Source: a virus. From it: 34,915 bases of DNA. Location of the stretch: positions 1 through 34,915 of the IMG/VR virus record IMGVR_UViG_3300048446_000361. One strand, given 5' to 3'. Under the pieces are notes generated by a model. The model ran no database searches. It worked only from the letters and a program-made list of their open reading frames with translations, and had not been told where the DNA came from. Position numbers and translations under genes: made by a program. Numbering within the stretch: position 1 is the first letter of the stretch; each line of letters starts with the position of its first letter. This document shows, piece after piece, positions 8,701 to 15,611 of this stretch.

Positions 8701-11006
8701 TTGAAAGTCCTAGTCTTCCAGGTGGAAACAATGCTACTGCAGCTGTATTTGTATCTGATAGCAAAATCTATGATTCTTTACTTACACTAGGAGGCAGAGG
8801 ATATACCGAACCACCTTCTGTTGTTATTAGAGGTACAGGTACTGGTAATAGTGGTGCCGTAATCGAAACTGAAATTTCTATCACAGAACCAGCAGTTAGA
8901 ATGGGTATTGCTGTTGACACAGTTGGTAATGTACCTTCTGTTGTTGCCACTAAGTTTGAGTTTAATTACCCTGTATATCTTCTCAATAATACTGAGTATG
9001 CTCTAACAATTGAAACAGATTCTCAGGACTATTTAATCTGGGCATCTAAACTAGGTGAAACTGAGGTTGCAACTAGTACTACTGTTACGACCAATCCATC
9101 TTTGGGTTCTGTATATAAATCACAAAATACTAATAACTGGGTAGAAGATTTGTTTGAGGATGTCAAGTTTACTCTGTATCGTGCAGAGTTTGATACGACT
9201 AAAGATGCACAAGTTGAGATTAAGAATACTCCTCTTGGATACAATACCATGCAGGTAGATCCTCTAGAGACATATGCATTCGCTAATGCCAATGCTACTT
9301 CATCTTTGTTTAAGAATAATAACAATATTATTAAGGTATCACATAAGAATCATGGGTTTGAAGAAGATCAATCTTATGTTTTCTTTAGAAATTTAGTCTC
9401 TACTGCTGGATTTACTCAAGGTACTCTTAATAGTTCTTTGTTTAAAGTATCCAATGTAGGTGTTGATACTTTCACGGTCAGTGGAATTGGTAGAGCAGCA
9501 GACAGTATTTTTGGTGGTGGTTCAACTGGTTTGATTGCTGCCAATAAAAAGTATGAAAGATTGCTTGCTCAGATTTCTTACATTCAGACACCAGGAACAA
9601 ATATTGATACTGAAGTCAAGACTACTAATATTATTCCTATTGACTCTAATACTCTAAACTACAATTCATATTCTGTATCGAATTATGAGAAAACTTTCTT
9701 GAATGAAGAACAGTTCTTTATCAACCAGAAAGTAATTGCTTCTGGAGTAAACCAATTGATGAACAATTTAGATAATTCATTGGTATACAAACTGAGTCTT
9801 TCTACAACTAAGTCTTATCTCTCACCTGTTATTGATTTAAACAACTCAACCATTAAAATTTCTACTAATAGAATTGAAAATGCTGGTGGTAGCGAAGGTA
9901 GATATGGTAAGAGATATCAACTCATTGAGTTGTATCCTGTTTATAAGTTTAATATTTCTGGCAATGTAGATCCAGATTCAGGTTTAATTATTCCTATTAC
10001 TGCTGGACAGACAGTCAATGGTATTGGAAACGATGCATTGAACATTGATCAGTCAGCAGCAAGCGGTGAAGTTGTACGATATGAATCTACTGGCAATACA
10101 GTATATGTTAAAGTTAAAAACAATAGTGTATATCGCGGTGACGAAAACCTATACTTCTCACAACAATCATCTGAAAATGGTTCTTTAGGTAGTTCTAGTG
10201 TTGACCAAGATGGTAATCCAGTGTGGACACCATATACAATTACAATTTCTTCCAGTGGTCCTTTGGTTGAAAAACCAAATTTCGATTATAGAGAACTGAT
10301 TACTGCTACAAATCCATCTAATGTAACAGAAACATATGATAATTTAATTTCTGGTACGACTGAATTGTGGGATGCTCCTACACAAGTATTGAAGTTGGAA
10401 AATGATAGACAACCTATCAACAACAATTACACTGCTGACAATGGATCATCTGTATATGCGAGAGCACAGCAAATTGCTGATCAACCATCGGACATCTTTA
10501 GAGTAGGTGATCTAATTAATTCTCCATCTATTAGAGTTGGATTTGAAAACTTCTTTGAAATTAAGAAGATTAATTATACTGATGGTATTGACTATGTTTC
10601 TGAAGACAGCACTTTAGATAGTTCTGCTATTGCTAAGTATGTAACAAAAGAAATTATTCTGGACAAATCTGCTACAGCAATTGACGTTATTATTACCGCA
10701 AATCTTACTGACACTAAGAATGTTAAGATGCTATATAAAACCAAGACTACTTCGGTACAGTCTAAGTTTGATGACATTGAATGGATTCTATTCAATGAAA
10801 CAGGATACCCAGATGAGATAAAAGTTGCTACTCCACAGAATGCAATTTCTGCACAAAAAGAAGAGCAATCTGCATATCAAGAATTCAGATATAGTATTAA
10901 TACTTTAGATGAATTTACTTCATTCGGTATCAAAATTGCTATGCAAACAGATGATCCAGCATTTGTTCCTAAGATTCAAGATATTAGGGTGGTGTCGTCA
11001 AGATGA
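2736..11006 (+). CDS. Giant DUF4815-type virion structural protein, 2756 aa
   Basis: The start is set at the ATG at 2736; a TTG at 2727 would add three residues. The product then begins MPQNTNLNSSPYFEDFDP, a familiar opening for this cyanophage family. The N-terminus, with RPGFAVQTRELIQLQSVLQ (about residues 28-46) and then FGRNVFKQGDLVVPGEV, is typical of DUF4815 phage proteins. Later landmarks are DAIDFRP (about 1263), a predicted helical or coiled-coil stretch IGKLDSRIERLEYYTSLS (about 1391-1408), a beta block with PVKFTIRRMKPKTEVFVYLEG (near 1646), and a NPLAQTFKIEGFEGGVFTTGLD block (near 1808). GxGY/GxNY repeat modules occur near 735, 1972 and 2016. No enzyme motif is visible. It is probably a large baseplate-rim or proximal fibre component taking the place of several T4 proteins (gp9/gp10 region); that role is inferred from position. 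Its stop overlaps the next gene. Confidence 0.85.
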   Translation: MPQNTNLNSSPYFEDFDPQKNFYKVLFRPGFAVQTRELIQLQSVLQSQLENFGRNVFKQGDLVVPGEVGLNVRLNYVKLSSVSEVAVADDSGNVTYKKYDIKTLIGLKLQGVSSGVTASVIEVEYGSDTESDTLYVNYLNSGASGDEERFRQGENLEVIGGVNSPLLVVGTDGVSLPTSIGITNSDTGATGVMDSPALGYASAVKVEEGIYFANGYFVRNAAQLLVIDKYYDRPSAKVGFKINELLVTPEQDASLYDNSRGSSNFSAPGAHRLKITLSLVRYDYFQLTDKNFIQLLLVKDGVIQKQLKATDYSLVEAALARKTFDQSGDYVVDEFPIQVREYYQKNDNLGFYSAGTDGLVNGLTAIDAEKKLVGTVGSGKAYVKGYEVKNKETKYIEIDKARDVLKRENETIKTTGLSSFYATNVYGTIPLNAEGAELTAYPTLYLNSVFNDGSVGLNKTESPGDPKRTISRRGEGFTVEDGVKTFYCSIVDPQKTIADFDDDAIGTELTKLWFIKTRSDNGSINTYGYADVVAFSQVKRPELGGNTYLEITVKGNRADLDLYLTNFDSTDATAQVRYLFPGEAQVQQNTQQLLRVLDYNETITPVIGVAKPKNIAIENISDGFNADTDKIVSKGKLAGGVEKYNTVFDLSYFAPTFFTRITLETLADATFSSGKYITGTVSGAKAVIEGGTERVYSSTNKLFVVMVSGTFVSGETIVNEDGVTAKIATENTVSHFIITNRGGNYTSASQFKLDGVLYDTNKIAWVRGGGGTIQNVSIEDRNAVSTTYSQPPIVEIETTAVITDVAKVTPVLFRDTVYTFDPSNVKSVNTTFGSGNKNSFTCDIELEKTGYVYTNSVTDFTFTGFAGYKFIECNGFGGDASLSITKGDIIQFADNDGDVYRYSVQYATKPDGVKRSRLYLDRTLQADAVNASVVVQKPIITNANGTLVFSTGDKKISSLIDSSEDSKITYYFRRDFITSASSGAGNLTFAAQLPFGTQRFAEFSQKNFMMTVLDPGIAIHGLDTAGNFVPNGGTLNKGDVVYIDPAFVKITQTDSELTAGSVTVDFPENHFGNVDSIRSKAEAYNVANPTTTVDLPNNNFPVLKLTATLQVSKARPRLKTCIRNKRIIVQASGTTTVPFRGQDYDGENIQITSYADAFKLKYVYEGSVSAPPTIDSVGGLVTGTDVTSRYIFDDGQRDTYYDVSRITLKPGQTAPSGQLVIAFDYFEHSQGDFCTIDSYLHEAGVPNTEVPSFNSTVSGLISLRDAIDFRPKVDNSNIVSGYLDKTILSSSGYISFSGTAGIPASTPADDANLSYTVKYNKTQYLDRIDGVFLDTQGNFIVKKGNSSLNPSRPESISDAISLYYLYVPAYTDSNRDVRIIPVENKRYTMKDIGKLDSRIERLEYYTSLSVLEQQALNMQITDEIGLDRFKCGFFVDNFETHRGDVKSFDHKSSIDTQQSVLRPQVNEESLNVKEVNTRNDQREVDGYVINNGVISLPYSEVKLVGNNFATKTINPNPFVVLQYVGDLDITPRVDSWYDRSIVPLVTDNNTNLFVPFLAKDDVVEAFSCIYNSFIVTWSGAERSFFNINPLSTTNSEVSNSRIESASVSSSSNISPQNNETPKGVATSSRRGKQIVTSLKYFARSIPVKFTIRRMKPKTEVFVYLEGKNVGRWVAPDSRFTGIAGNSVSAFAAPIITDERGNASGVLIVPAGAPPTFATTWTGDVSTVSYDESGEDIRITTGEKTLRFTSSSTNSDKNAVETFAETKFYASGLLPDNPTSIISTQPAYFKANEGLQLVQNNTEQEQKPNPLAQTFKIEGFEGGVFTTGLDLFFAEKSDTVPLRVYLTDVESEKPGKNIVPGTEIVMEPYTYLKVYFSNTVTVLKGETLTGINSNASGPILKIFDKNDNEVTISEDNEITLTNEQVYTIVLSNHNGINFTPDERLSIASIITFNNANNTEIVSRIAKDSGVVSAINITNVGDNYDSASVTIESPSLPGGNNATAAVFVSDSKIYDSLLTLGGRGYTEPPSVVIRGTGTGNSGAVIETEISITEPAVRMGIAVDTVGNVPSVVATKFEFNYPVYLLNNTEYALTIETDSQDYLIWASKLGETEVATSTTVTTNPSLGSVYKSQNTNNWVEDLFEDVKFTLYRAEFDTTKDAQVEIKNTPLGYNTMQVDPLETYAFANANATSSLFKNNNNIIKVSHKNHGFEEDQSYVFFRNLVSTAGFTQGTLNSSLFKVSNVGVDTFTVSGIGRAADSIFGGGSTGLIAANKKYERLLAQISYIQTPGTNIDTEVKTTNIIPIDSNTLNYNSYSVSNYEKTFLNEEQFFINQKVIASGVNQLMNNLDNSLVYKLSLSTTKSYLSPVIDLNNSTIKISTNRIENAGGSEGRYGKRYQLIELYPVYKFNISGNVDPDSGLIIPITAGQTVNGIGNDALNIDQSAASGEVVRYESTGNTVYVKVKNNSVYRGDENLYFSQQSSENGSLGSSSVDQDGNPVWTPYTITISSSGPLVEKPNFDYRELITATNPSNVTETYDNLISGTTELWDAPTQVLKLENDRQPINNNYTADNGSSVYARAQQIADQPSDIFRVGDLINSPSIRVGFENFFEIKKINYTDGIDYVSEDSTLDSSAIAKYVTKEIILDKSATAIDVIITANLTDTKNVKMLYKTKTTSVQSKFDDIEWILFNETGYPDEIKVATPQNAISAQKEEQSAYQEFRYSINTLDEFTSFGIKIAMQTDDPAFVPKIQDIRVVSSR

Positions 11007-11185
11007 TGAAAGTCCAGGGTCACGACCATCTTTATCGTGACCCCAATACTGGTGCGATAATTAACACACAAACTCCACCTTCTAAAGTATTATCTTCTGC
11101 CATAAATGACATAAATACTTTGAAGAAAGAACTATATGAAATTAAACAACTCTTAAAAGAGATAGTACGAAATGGGAATTCTTAG
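11003..11185 (+). CDS. Small conserved coiled-coil protein, 60 aa
   Basis: The start overlaps the stop of the giant structural gene by 4 bp, with ATGATG in tandem, and the end overlaps the next start by 14 bp. The gene is therefore embedded in a coupled operon. The N-terminal HDHLYRDPNTGAIIN block looks like a conserved family signature. Residues 27-57 (VLSSAINDINTLKKELYEIK and onward) have hydrophobic residues at heptad spacing, consistent with a short coiled coil. It could be an oligomerisation clip or fibre-attachment peptide, but no function is known to me. A strong inverted repeat covers codons 5-14. Confidence 0.75.
   Translation: MMKVQGHDHLYRDPNTGAIINTQTPPSKVLSSAINDINTLKKELYEIKQLLKEIVRNGNS
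11017..11043 (+). other. Perfect 9-bp inverted repeat (stem-loop) at start of the 60-aa gene
   Basis: GGGTCACGA (11017-11025) is exactly complementary to TCGTGACCC (11035-11043), with a 9-nt loop. The stem is GC-rich in an AT-rich neighbourhood and begins 14 bp after the ATG. No T tract follows, so it is unlikely to be an intrinsic terminator. It may affect translation or RNA processing at the junction between the giant gene and the fibre genes. Confidence 0.5.
11110..11117 (+). promoter_or_regulatory. Candidate late promoter CATAAATA before the 1295-aa fibre gene
   Basis: CATAAATA fits the NATAAATA form of the T4-type late -10 element. It lies inside the 60-aa gene, 55 bp before the ATG of the next gene. 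The one-base difference from TATAAATA and the coding location lower confidence. Confidence 0.4.
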
Positions 11186-14100
11186 AAACGTAGCTAAATC
11201 TGACACCTTTGAACGTCAAAGGCAAACTATCAACCAGATTGCTCAAGATATTTACAATCTTGGTGGTGGTGGATCTGATTTGTCTACTGGTCTTCTAAGA
11301 CTTGGAAATGGAAGTAGAACAGAACCTTCATTGTCATTTGCAAATGACACATCGGTTGGTATCTATAGACCAGACACAAAGAAACTGGCATTTGTAAATG
11401 ATGGCAAAAAACTACAGCAGTTGCAGAACGAAGCATCGCTGTTTTATAGAAATTTAATTCTACAAAAAAATATTCTTCACAGTGAAGGTTTATCCATCAC
11501 TGCTAAAGGTCAAGATTATGATGAGGGATCTTATCAAGATATTGCCGCTATTGGTGGTACTGGTCAGGCAGGAACATTAGACCTAACAGTATCTGGTTTT
11601 GATGGAACTACAACTCCTGGTTCTGGATATACTTACGTATCTGGTGGACTTGGTGGTGGTGGTACAGAATCATACCAAGGAGTTCAATTAGTTGGTGGTA
11701 ACGGTTCTGGTATTGAAGTCGAAGTTGTTCATGAATCTGGTTCATTTACATCTACAGTAGTATCTGATTATGGATCTGGATATCAAATAAATGACGTTTT
11801 AACATTACCAGTACAAGTAACTGGTGCTACTGGTACTGCAGATTCAGGTGGTAGTACTATTGTGATGTCCAGTAATGCTGGAATGTTTACTGGATGGACT
11901 TGGACACAAACTGGAGGAACTGCTACATTTGATCCCCCAACAGACCTTGATGGTAACGCCGAACCAATTATCGTTCAAACTGTTGACGATTTAAGTGGAA
12001 CTGATATTGATATCAACGGAACTTGTACCGCTACTGGTACGGTAACGTTTACTCTTACTCCACCGTGGGGTAATGGTGGTTCTGGATATGCATTTACAAT
12101 TGATGTTCTTGGTATTATCACAGAAGCTACTGTAAATCAAGCAGGTGAAGGTTACTCTGTTGGAGATACTTTAAGTATCTTTAATTTAGATCTAACAGCA
12201 GCAATTCCTTATCTTGTAACAACAGTACAATACATTAAACCTGTTTTTGATGCAACTGTTCCATCAGGAACTTTTGTGGCAGGTCAAAATTATAATTTCT
12301 CACAGGAAGATGCATTAAATCCAGGAACATTTGCTAATGTTGCTGTAGTATGTGAAGAAGTATATGACAATGGATCTGAAATTGTCACAGTTACTTTTAC
12401 TATGGTTGATACGAACGAATCTATCAACCAAGGAGATTTGTTTGGTTCTCTAGAAGTTACTGAGATTTCTAGTCCTAATAGATTCCTCATCGATCTGGAT
12501 GAAGCAGATGCTGGCACTGATCCATTTCTATATCCAGACTTAACTCTATTTGTTAATAACAAATATGAATTTGATTGGTCTAATGCATCTAGTCACCCAT
12601 TTAGATTCTCTATCCACCCTGATGGTATTCACAACAAATATGAAGAAAGTATAACTGTTGTTGAAGATTCGCTTACTATTACAGTATCGGATGCTTCTTC
12701 TATTTTAGTTGGAATGACTGTCGTTAAAGATACTGAAAATGCAGGTCTTAATGATAGCGGTGATGTGGATGGGGAGGCAGTTGTAGAAGCAGTTAATGGT
12801 AATGTAATTACTCTAAGTGCTCCAGTTACTAGTTCTGGTACTATGCCAGTTATTATTGCTGGTGTAAAGTATGAAGGTTCTGAAGTAGACTATGATGATA
12901 GTAATAGCAAGACTACTATTGCTGGAAATGATGCAACCCCAACAACGCTATATTACTACTGCGAAGTCCACCCAAACATGGCAGGTTTGACTGGTCAACG
13001 TGCTGAAGTAACCATTGATCCTAATAATACTAAAGTATTTGGTAGTGGTTTTCAACTTCTAGTAACGTCAATTGTTTCAACAGATAATGTTACTCTAGAT
13101 GTAAGTAGTGGCGGTGTAACTGCTTTAGTGGTTACTGCAGATGATGTTCAATCCACAACTGCTACTATACCTACAATAGATGTAGAAGAACTGAACGTTG
13201 ATACTGATGGTAAGGTTAATACAGAATATATTCTGTCTCCTACATCAATGAAGATTGAAACTACTGGTCTTTTGAGTCCATTCAATCTTAAAACTGCAAA
13301 AGTTAATTTCACAACTCCAGGTTCAACTGATCTAGTAAACATTGAAATTTTTACTGACACTGGAGATGTAGTTACATCGGGTCAATTCAAAACTACTGGA
13401 GTATTTAATTCCAGTGATCTACTAAAGATCGATGGTAATAAAATTGAAGCACAGGGTACTAGCGATCTTCTTTTAGATCCTGCACCAAATAGAGTTGCTA
13501 TCATTGGTGGTACACAGGCATTACAAATTCCTGCAGGTAACACTGCTGCTCGTCCTGCACTTGGTCTGACTAATGATGGTGCTATTAGATATAACACCCA
13601 GACTACTCAGTATGAAGGTTATAGTTCAGCAACTACTTCTTGGTCTTCTCTTGGAGGAATTCGAGATCTAGACGGTAATACTTATATTACTGCAGAAGAA
13701 TCGGTTGGTGCTAATGATGATACTTTCTACATCTATAACGGTAATAGTAATACCTTAAAAATTACTCCAACAAAATTTAAGTTTGAAGAATTAAAGCAGA
13801 TTGCATCTCTCAATACATCTGCTCCAACATATACTGAATGGTTCTCTAACACACCTGTAACTCTAGGTCAATACCTCAAGCACAGAAATAACATTTATGA
13901 AGTAACTGTTGCTGGCATTACTGCTACTGATGGCAATGCTCCAACGCATACAACAGGTGCTCAACCAAACAATACTTCAGAACTGACATTTTACACTACG
14001 GCAGTAGGAAATCTTCTATTCCAAGAAATTGATGAAGTACAAATTGACCCATTTGGTGATACATATCTAACTGTATCTGGAGATCTGAGACTCAGAAATA

Positions 14101-15059
14101 ATGTTGTTGCTACAGACATCAATGACTTGATTCTGAGACCTAATGCTGGTAAGAAAGTTGTTGTTGATGCAACTAGTACGCTAGTTTTACCTGTTGGTAA
14201 TGAAAACGAAAGAGGTGCTGCCCAAACAGGTTCAGTAAGATTTAATACAACATCTCTACAGTATGAAGGTTATGACGGCAATAACTGGGGTTCTCTTGGT
14301 GGCGTCAAAGACGTTGATCAGAACACCTATATCATTCCTGAGACTGCACCTGGTGCCAACGAAAATATTCTTTACTTCTACAACAACGGTGTTAACACCG
14401 TCCAGTTAAGTACGTCTTCACTTGACCTGACAAATATTGATAGTATTACTTCAATCAATAATACATCTCTCGGATTTGAATTTAAGACACTTACTGCAGA
14501 TAATGGTTCTACTGTTCTACAGAACACATCTGCTGATGAGACTTTCCTTTACAACACCAAACAATACTTTAAGTTTGGTATGTCAGCAGGTCTTACAGTT
14601 GACCCACTGGTTGTCCTAGAAGATAATGGAGATATTTTCTACAATACAGGATTTGGTACTGGTAACGAAACTCCACTCAAATTATTGAATTCTAGTCTCA
14701 CTGACTTTGAACTAAAAGATTATAAGGTACAGACTAGTACACTTGAACTTGTAAAAGGTACACTTGATGTTGGTTCAGCACTTCTTTATAATACTACAAC
14801 ATCTAAAGGTTGTAAATTGATGGTAATTTTGGAGAATACTATTTCCAATAAATCATCGTTCATGGAATTCAATGTTATTGATGATGGTACTGAAGTATTC
14901 TATAACGAATACGCTGGTGTAAATACTAGTGAAGATGCTGCAACTGCAGTATTTGATATTGACGTTGATAACAACGCTAGAATTACATTTACATTGACTG
15001 AAGATCATACTCTTAATGATAATATTAAAATCACTGTTGTTGCTCAAATTCTAAAGTAA
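11172..15059 (+). CDS. Modular tail-fibre-like structural protein with a cupredoxin-like domain, 1295 aa
   Basis: The N-terminus has MGILRNVAKSDTFERQRQTI, a Gly-rich linker, then LSTGLLRLGNGSRTEPSLSF and SVGIYRPDTKKLAFV, which read like fibre attachment motifs of cyanophages. Gly-rich GSGY modules follow (about residues 150-210 and 300-340). Residues about 455-620 form a cupredoxin-like domain, listed separately. Two copies of an ~80-aa module follow at about 787-866 and 1007-1086, each with RYNTxxxQYEGY or RFNTxxxQYEGY, SLGG, a D-x-N-TYI block, GAN and a Y/F-rich strand. The C-terminus (TTSKGCKLMVILENTISN and onward) resembles the beta-sandwich end seen in many cyanophage structural proteins. 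No signal peptide or membrane segment is seen. It is probably a virion fibre or baseplate appendage; the family is recognised only in general terms. Confidence 0.8.
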   Translation: MGILRNVAKSDTFERQRQTINQIAQDIYNLGGGGSDLSTGLLRLGNGSRTEPSLSFANDTSVGIYRPDTKKLAFVNDGKKLQQLQNEASLFYRNLILQKNILHSEGLSITAKGQDYDEGSYQDIAAIGGTGQAGTLDLTVSGFDGTTTPGSGYTYVSGGLGGGGTESYQGVQLVGGNGSGIEVEVVHESGSFTSTVVSDYGSGYQINDVLTLPVQVTGATGTADSGGSTIVMSSNAGMFTGWTWTQTGGTATFDPPTDLDGNAEPIIVQTVDDLSGTDIDINGTCTATGTVTFTLTPPWGNGGSGYAFTIDVLGIITEATVNQAGEGYSVGDTLSIFNLDLTAAIPYLVTTVQYIKPVFDATVPSGTFVAGQNYNFSQEDALNPGTFANVAVVCEEVYDNGSEIVTVTFTMVDTNESINQGDLFGSLEVTEISSPNRFLIDLDEADAGTDPFLYPDLTLFVNNKYEFDWSNASSHPFRFSIHPDGIHNKYEESITVVEDSLTITVSDASSILVGMTVVKDTENAGLNDSGDVDGEAVVEAVNGNVITLSAPVTSSGTMPVIIAGVKYEGSEVDYDDSNSKTTIAGNDATPTTLYYYCEVHPNMAGLTGQRAEVTIDPNNTKVFGSGFQLLVTSIVSTDNVTLDVSSGGVTALVVTADDVQSTTATIPTIDVEELNVDTDGKVNTEYILSPTSMKIETTGLLSPFNLKTAKVNFTTPGSTDLVNIEIFTDTGDVVTSGQFKTTGVFNSSDLLKIDGNKIEAQGTSDLLLDPAPNRVAIIGGTQALQIPAGNTAARPALGLTNDGAIRYNTQTTQYEGYSSATTSWSSLGGIRDLDGNTYITAEESVGANDDTFYIYNGNSNTLKITPTKFKFEELKQIASLNTSAPTYTEWFSNTPVTLGQYLKHRNNIYEVTVAGITATDGNAPTHTTGAQPNNTSELTFYTTAVGNLLFQEIDEVQIDPFGDTYLTVSGDLRLRNNVVATDINDLILRPNAGKKVVVDATSTLVLPVGNENERGAAQTGSVRFNTTSLQYEGYDGNNWGSLGGVKDVDQNTYIIPETAPGANENILYFYNNGVNTVQLSTSSLDLTNIDSITSINNTSLGFEFKTLTADNGSTVLQNTSADETFLYNTKQYFKFGMSAGLTVDPLVVLEDNGDIFYNTGFGTGNETPLKLLNSSLTDFELKDYKVQTSTLELVKGTLDVGSALLYNTTTSKGCKLMVILENTISNKSSFMEFNVIDDGTEVFYNEYAGVNTSEDAATAVFDIDVDNNARITFTLTEDHTLNDNIKITVVAQILK
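12535..13015 (+). other. Cupredoxin-like domain with amicyanin-type loop, split by an inserted domain
   Basis: Residues about 455-615 of the 1295-aa protein begin with PDLTLFVNNKYEFDWSNA and SSHPFRFS, the first half of a cupredoxin fold, with His475. They end with TTLYYYCEVHPNMAGL, giving Cys597, His600 and Met603. The Cys-x2-His-x2-Met spacing equals that of amicyanin (CTPHPFM), and with His475 all four type 1 copper ligands are present in the expected order. His475 and Cys597 are 122 residues apart, against about 40-50 in small cupredoxins. The extra length (about residues 500-560) is a separate beta repeat beginning ITVSDASSILVGMTV and ending VITLSAPVTSSG. Copper binding is inference. Confidence 0.65.
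13530..14418 (+). repeat. Two copies of an ~80-aa fibre module (13530-13770 and 14190-14418)
   Basis: The copies start exactly 660 bp apart within the 1295-aa gene. Shared features are P-x-GN near the start, G-x-RYNT or S-V-RFNT, QYEGY, WSSLGG or WGSLGG, a D-x-D-x-NTYI block, GAN and an aromatic strand. The DNA has diverged, so this is an old internal duplication. The modules probably stack as beta domains along a fibre. Confidence 0.7.
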
Positions 15060-15060
15060 A

Positions 15061-15567
15061 ATGCCAGTTATCCAAAAACTAGATAGCAACCAGGGTTTTT
15101 CTGTCGATCAAAAAGTGATCGTAGATGAACTCAGAAATGCTAAAGACTTAAACAGTTTAGAAATTAAAAATAGAAATTACGAAGAAAGTTATACATCATA
15201 TAACATTCTCCGAGGTTCTAATACTGCTATTCTTTCTACAGATTTGGTAGGATCTCAAATCATTTTGCCAGATAATACAATATCTTTTATTACAGGAAAA
15301 ATTGTAGCTGCTAATGAAATTGGAAATGCTTTTTATAATGCAAAAATTGAATCATGTGTAAACACTGATAATGTTGGCGCAAGTACTGTTCAAGGAAGCA
15401 TGATTACTGTCATTAAAGATAGTATTCCTGGTGGACAAACTTGGGATATTGAACCTTTTGTAGGTGGTGGAAACAACAAGTTTAGTTACTCAACTACAAG
15501 AGCAGGAACAACTCTATCAATTAGATGGTTGGTTTATACAGAAGTAATCAATATCGAATGGCTCTAA
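15061..15567 (+). CDS. Conserved small structural protein of unknown function, 168 aa
   Basis: The ATG follows the stop of the 1295-aa gene by one base, so expression is probably coupled. The N-terminus (KLDSNQGFSVDQKVIVDELRNAK) looks helical and the rest is beta-rich, ending FSYSTTRAGTTLSIRWLVYT and then IEWL. No membrane helix, signal peptide or catalytic motif is seen. It sits between two very large fibre-like proteins, which suggests a connector, tip or accessory fibre protein. I did not recognise the family. Confidence 0.7.
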   Translation: MPVIQKLDSNQGFSVDQKVIVDELRNAKDLNSLEIKNRNYEESYTSYNILRGSNTAILSTDLVGSQIILPDNTISFITGKIVAANEIGNAFYNAKIESCVNTDNVGASTVQGSMITVIKDSIPGGQTWDIEPFVGGGNNKFSYSTTRAGTTLSIRWLVYTEVINIEWL

Positions 15568-15568
15568 T

Positions 15569-15576
15569 GCTAAATA
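15569..15576 (+). promoter_or_regulatory. Weak candidate late promoter (GCTAAATA) before the giant fibre gene
   Basis: GCTAAATA lies in the 44-bp gap before the 3899-aa gene, 36 bp from its ATG, the same spacing as the gp8 promoter octamer. It differs from TATAAATA at two positions. A purine-rich AGGCGGAG (15593-15600) sits 11 bp before the ATG and may be the ribosome binding site. Confidence 0.4.
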
Positions 15577-15611
15577 ACAACAGGGAAATAGTAGGCGGAG
15601 CTCAGTAGAAC

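Noticed and set aside
9114-9121. TATAAATC as a late promoter
   Set aside because: The last base does not fit and the site lies deep within a gene with no gene start nearby.
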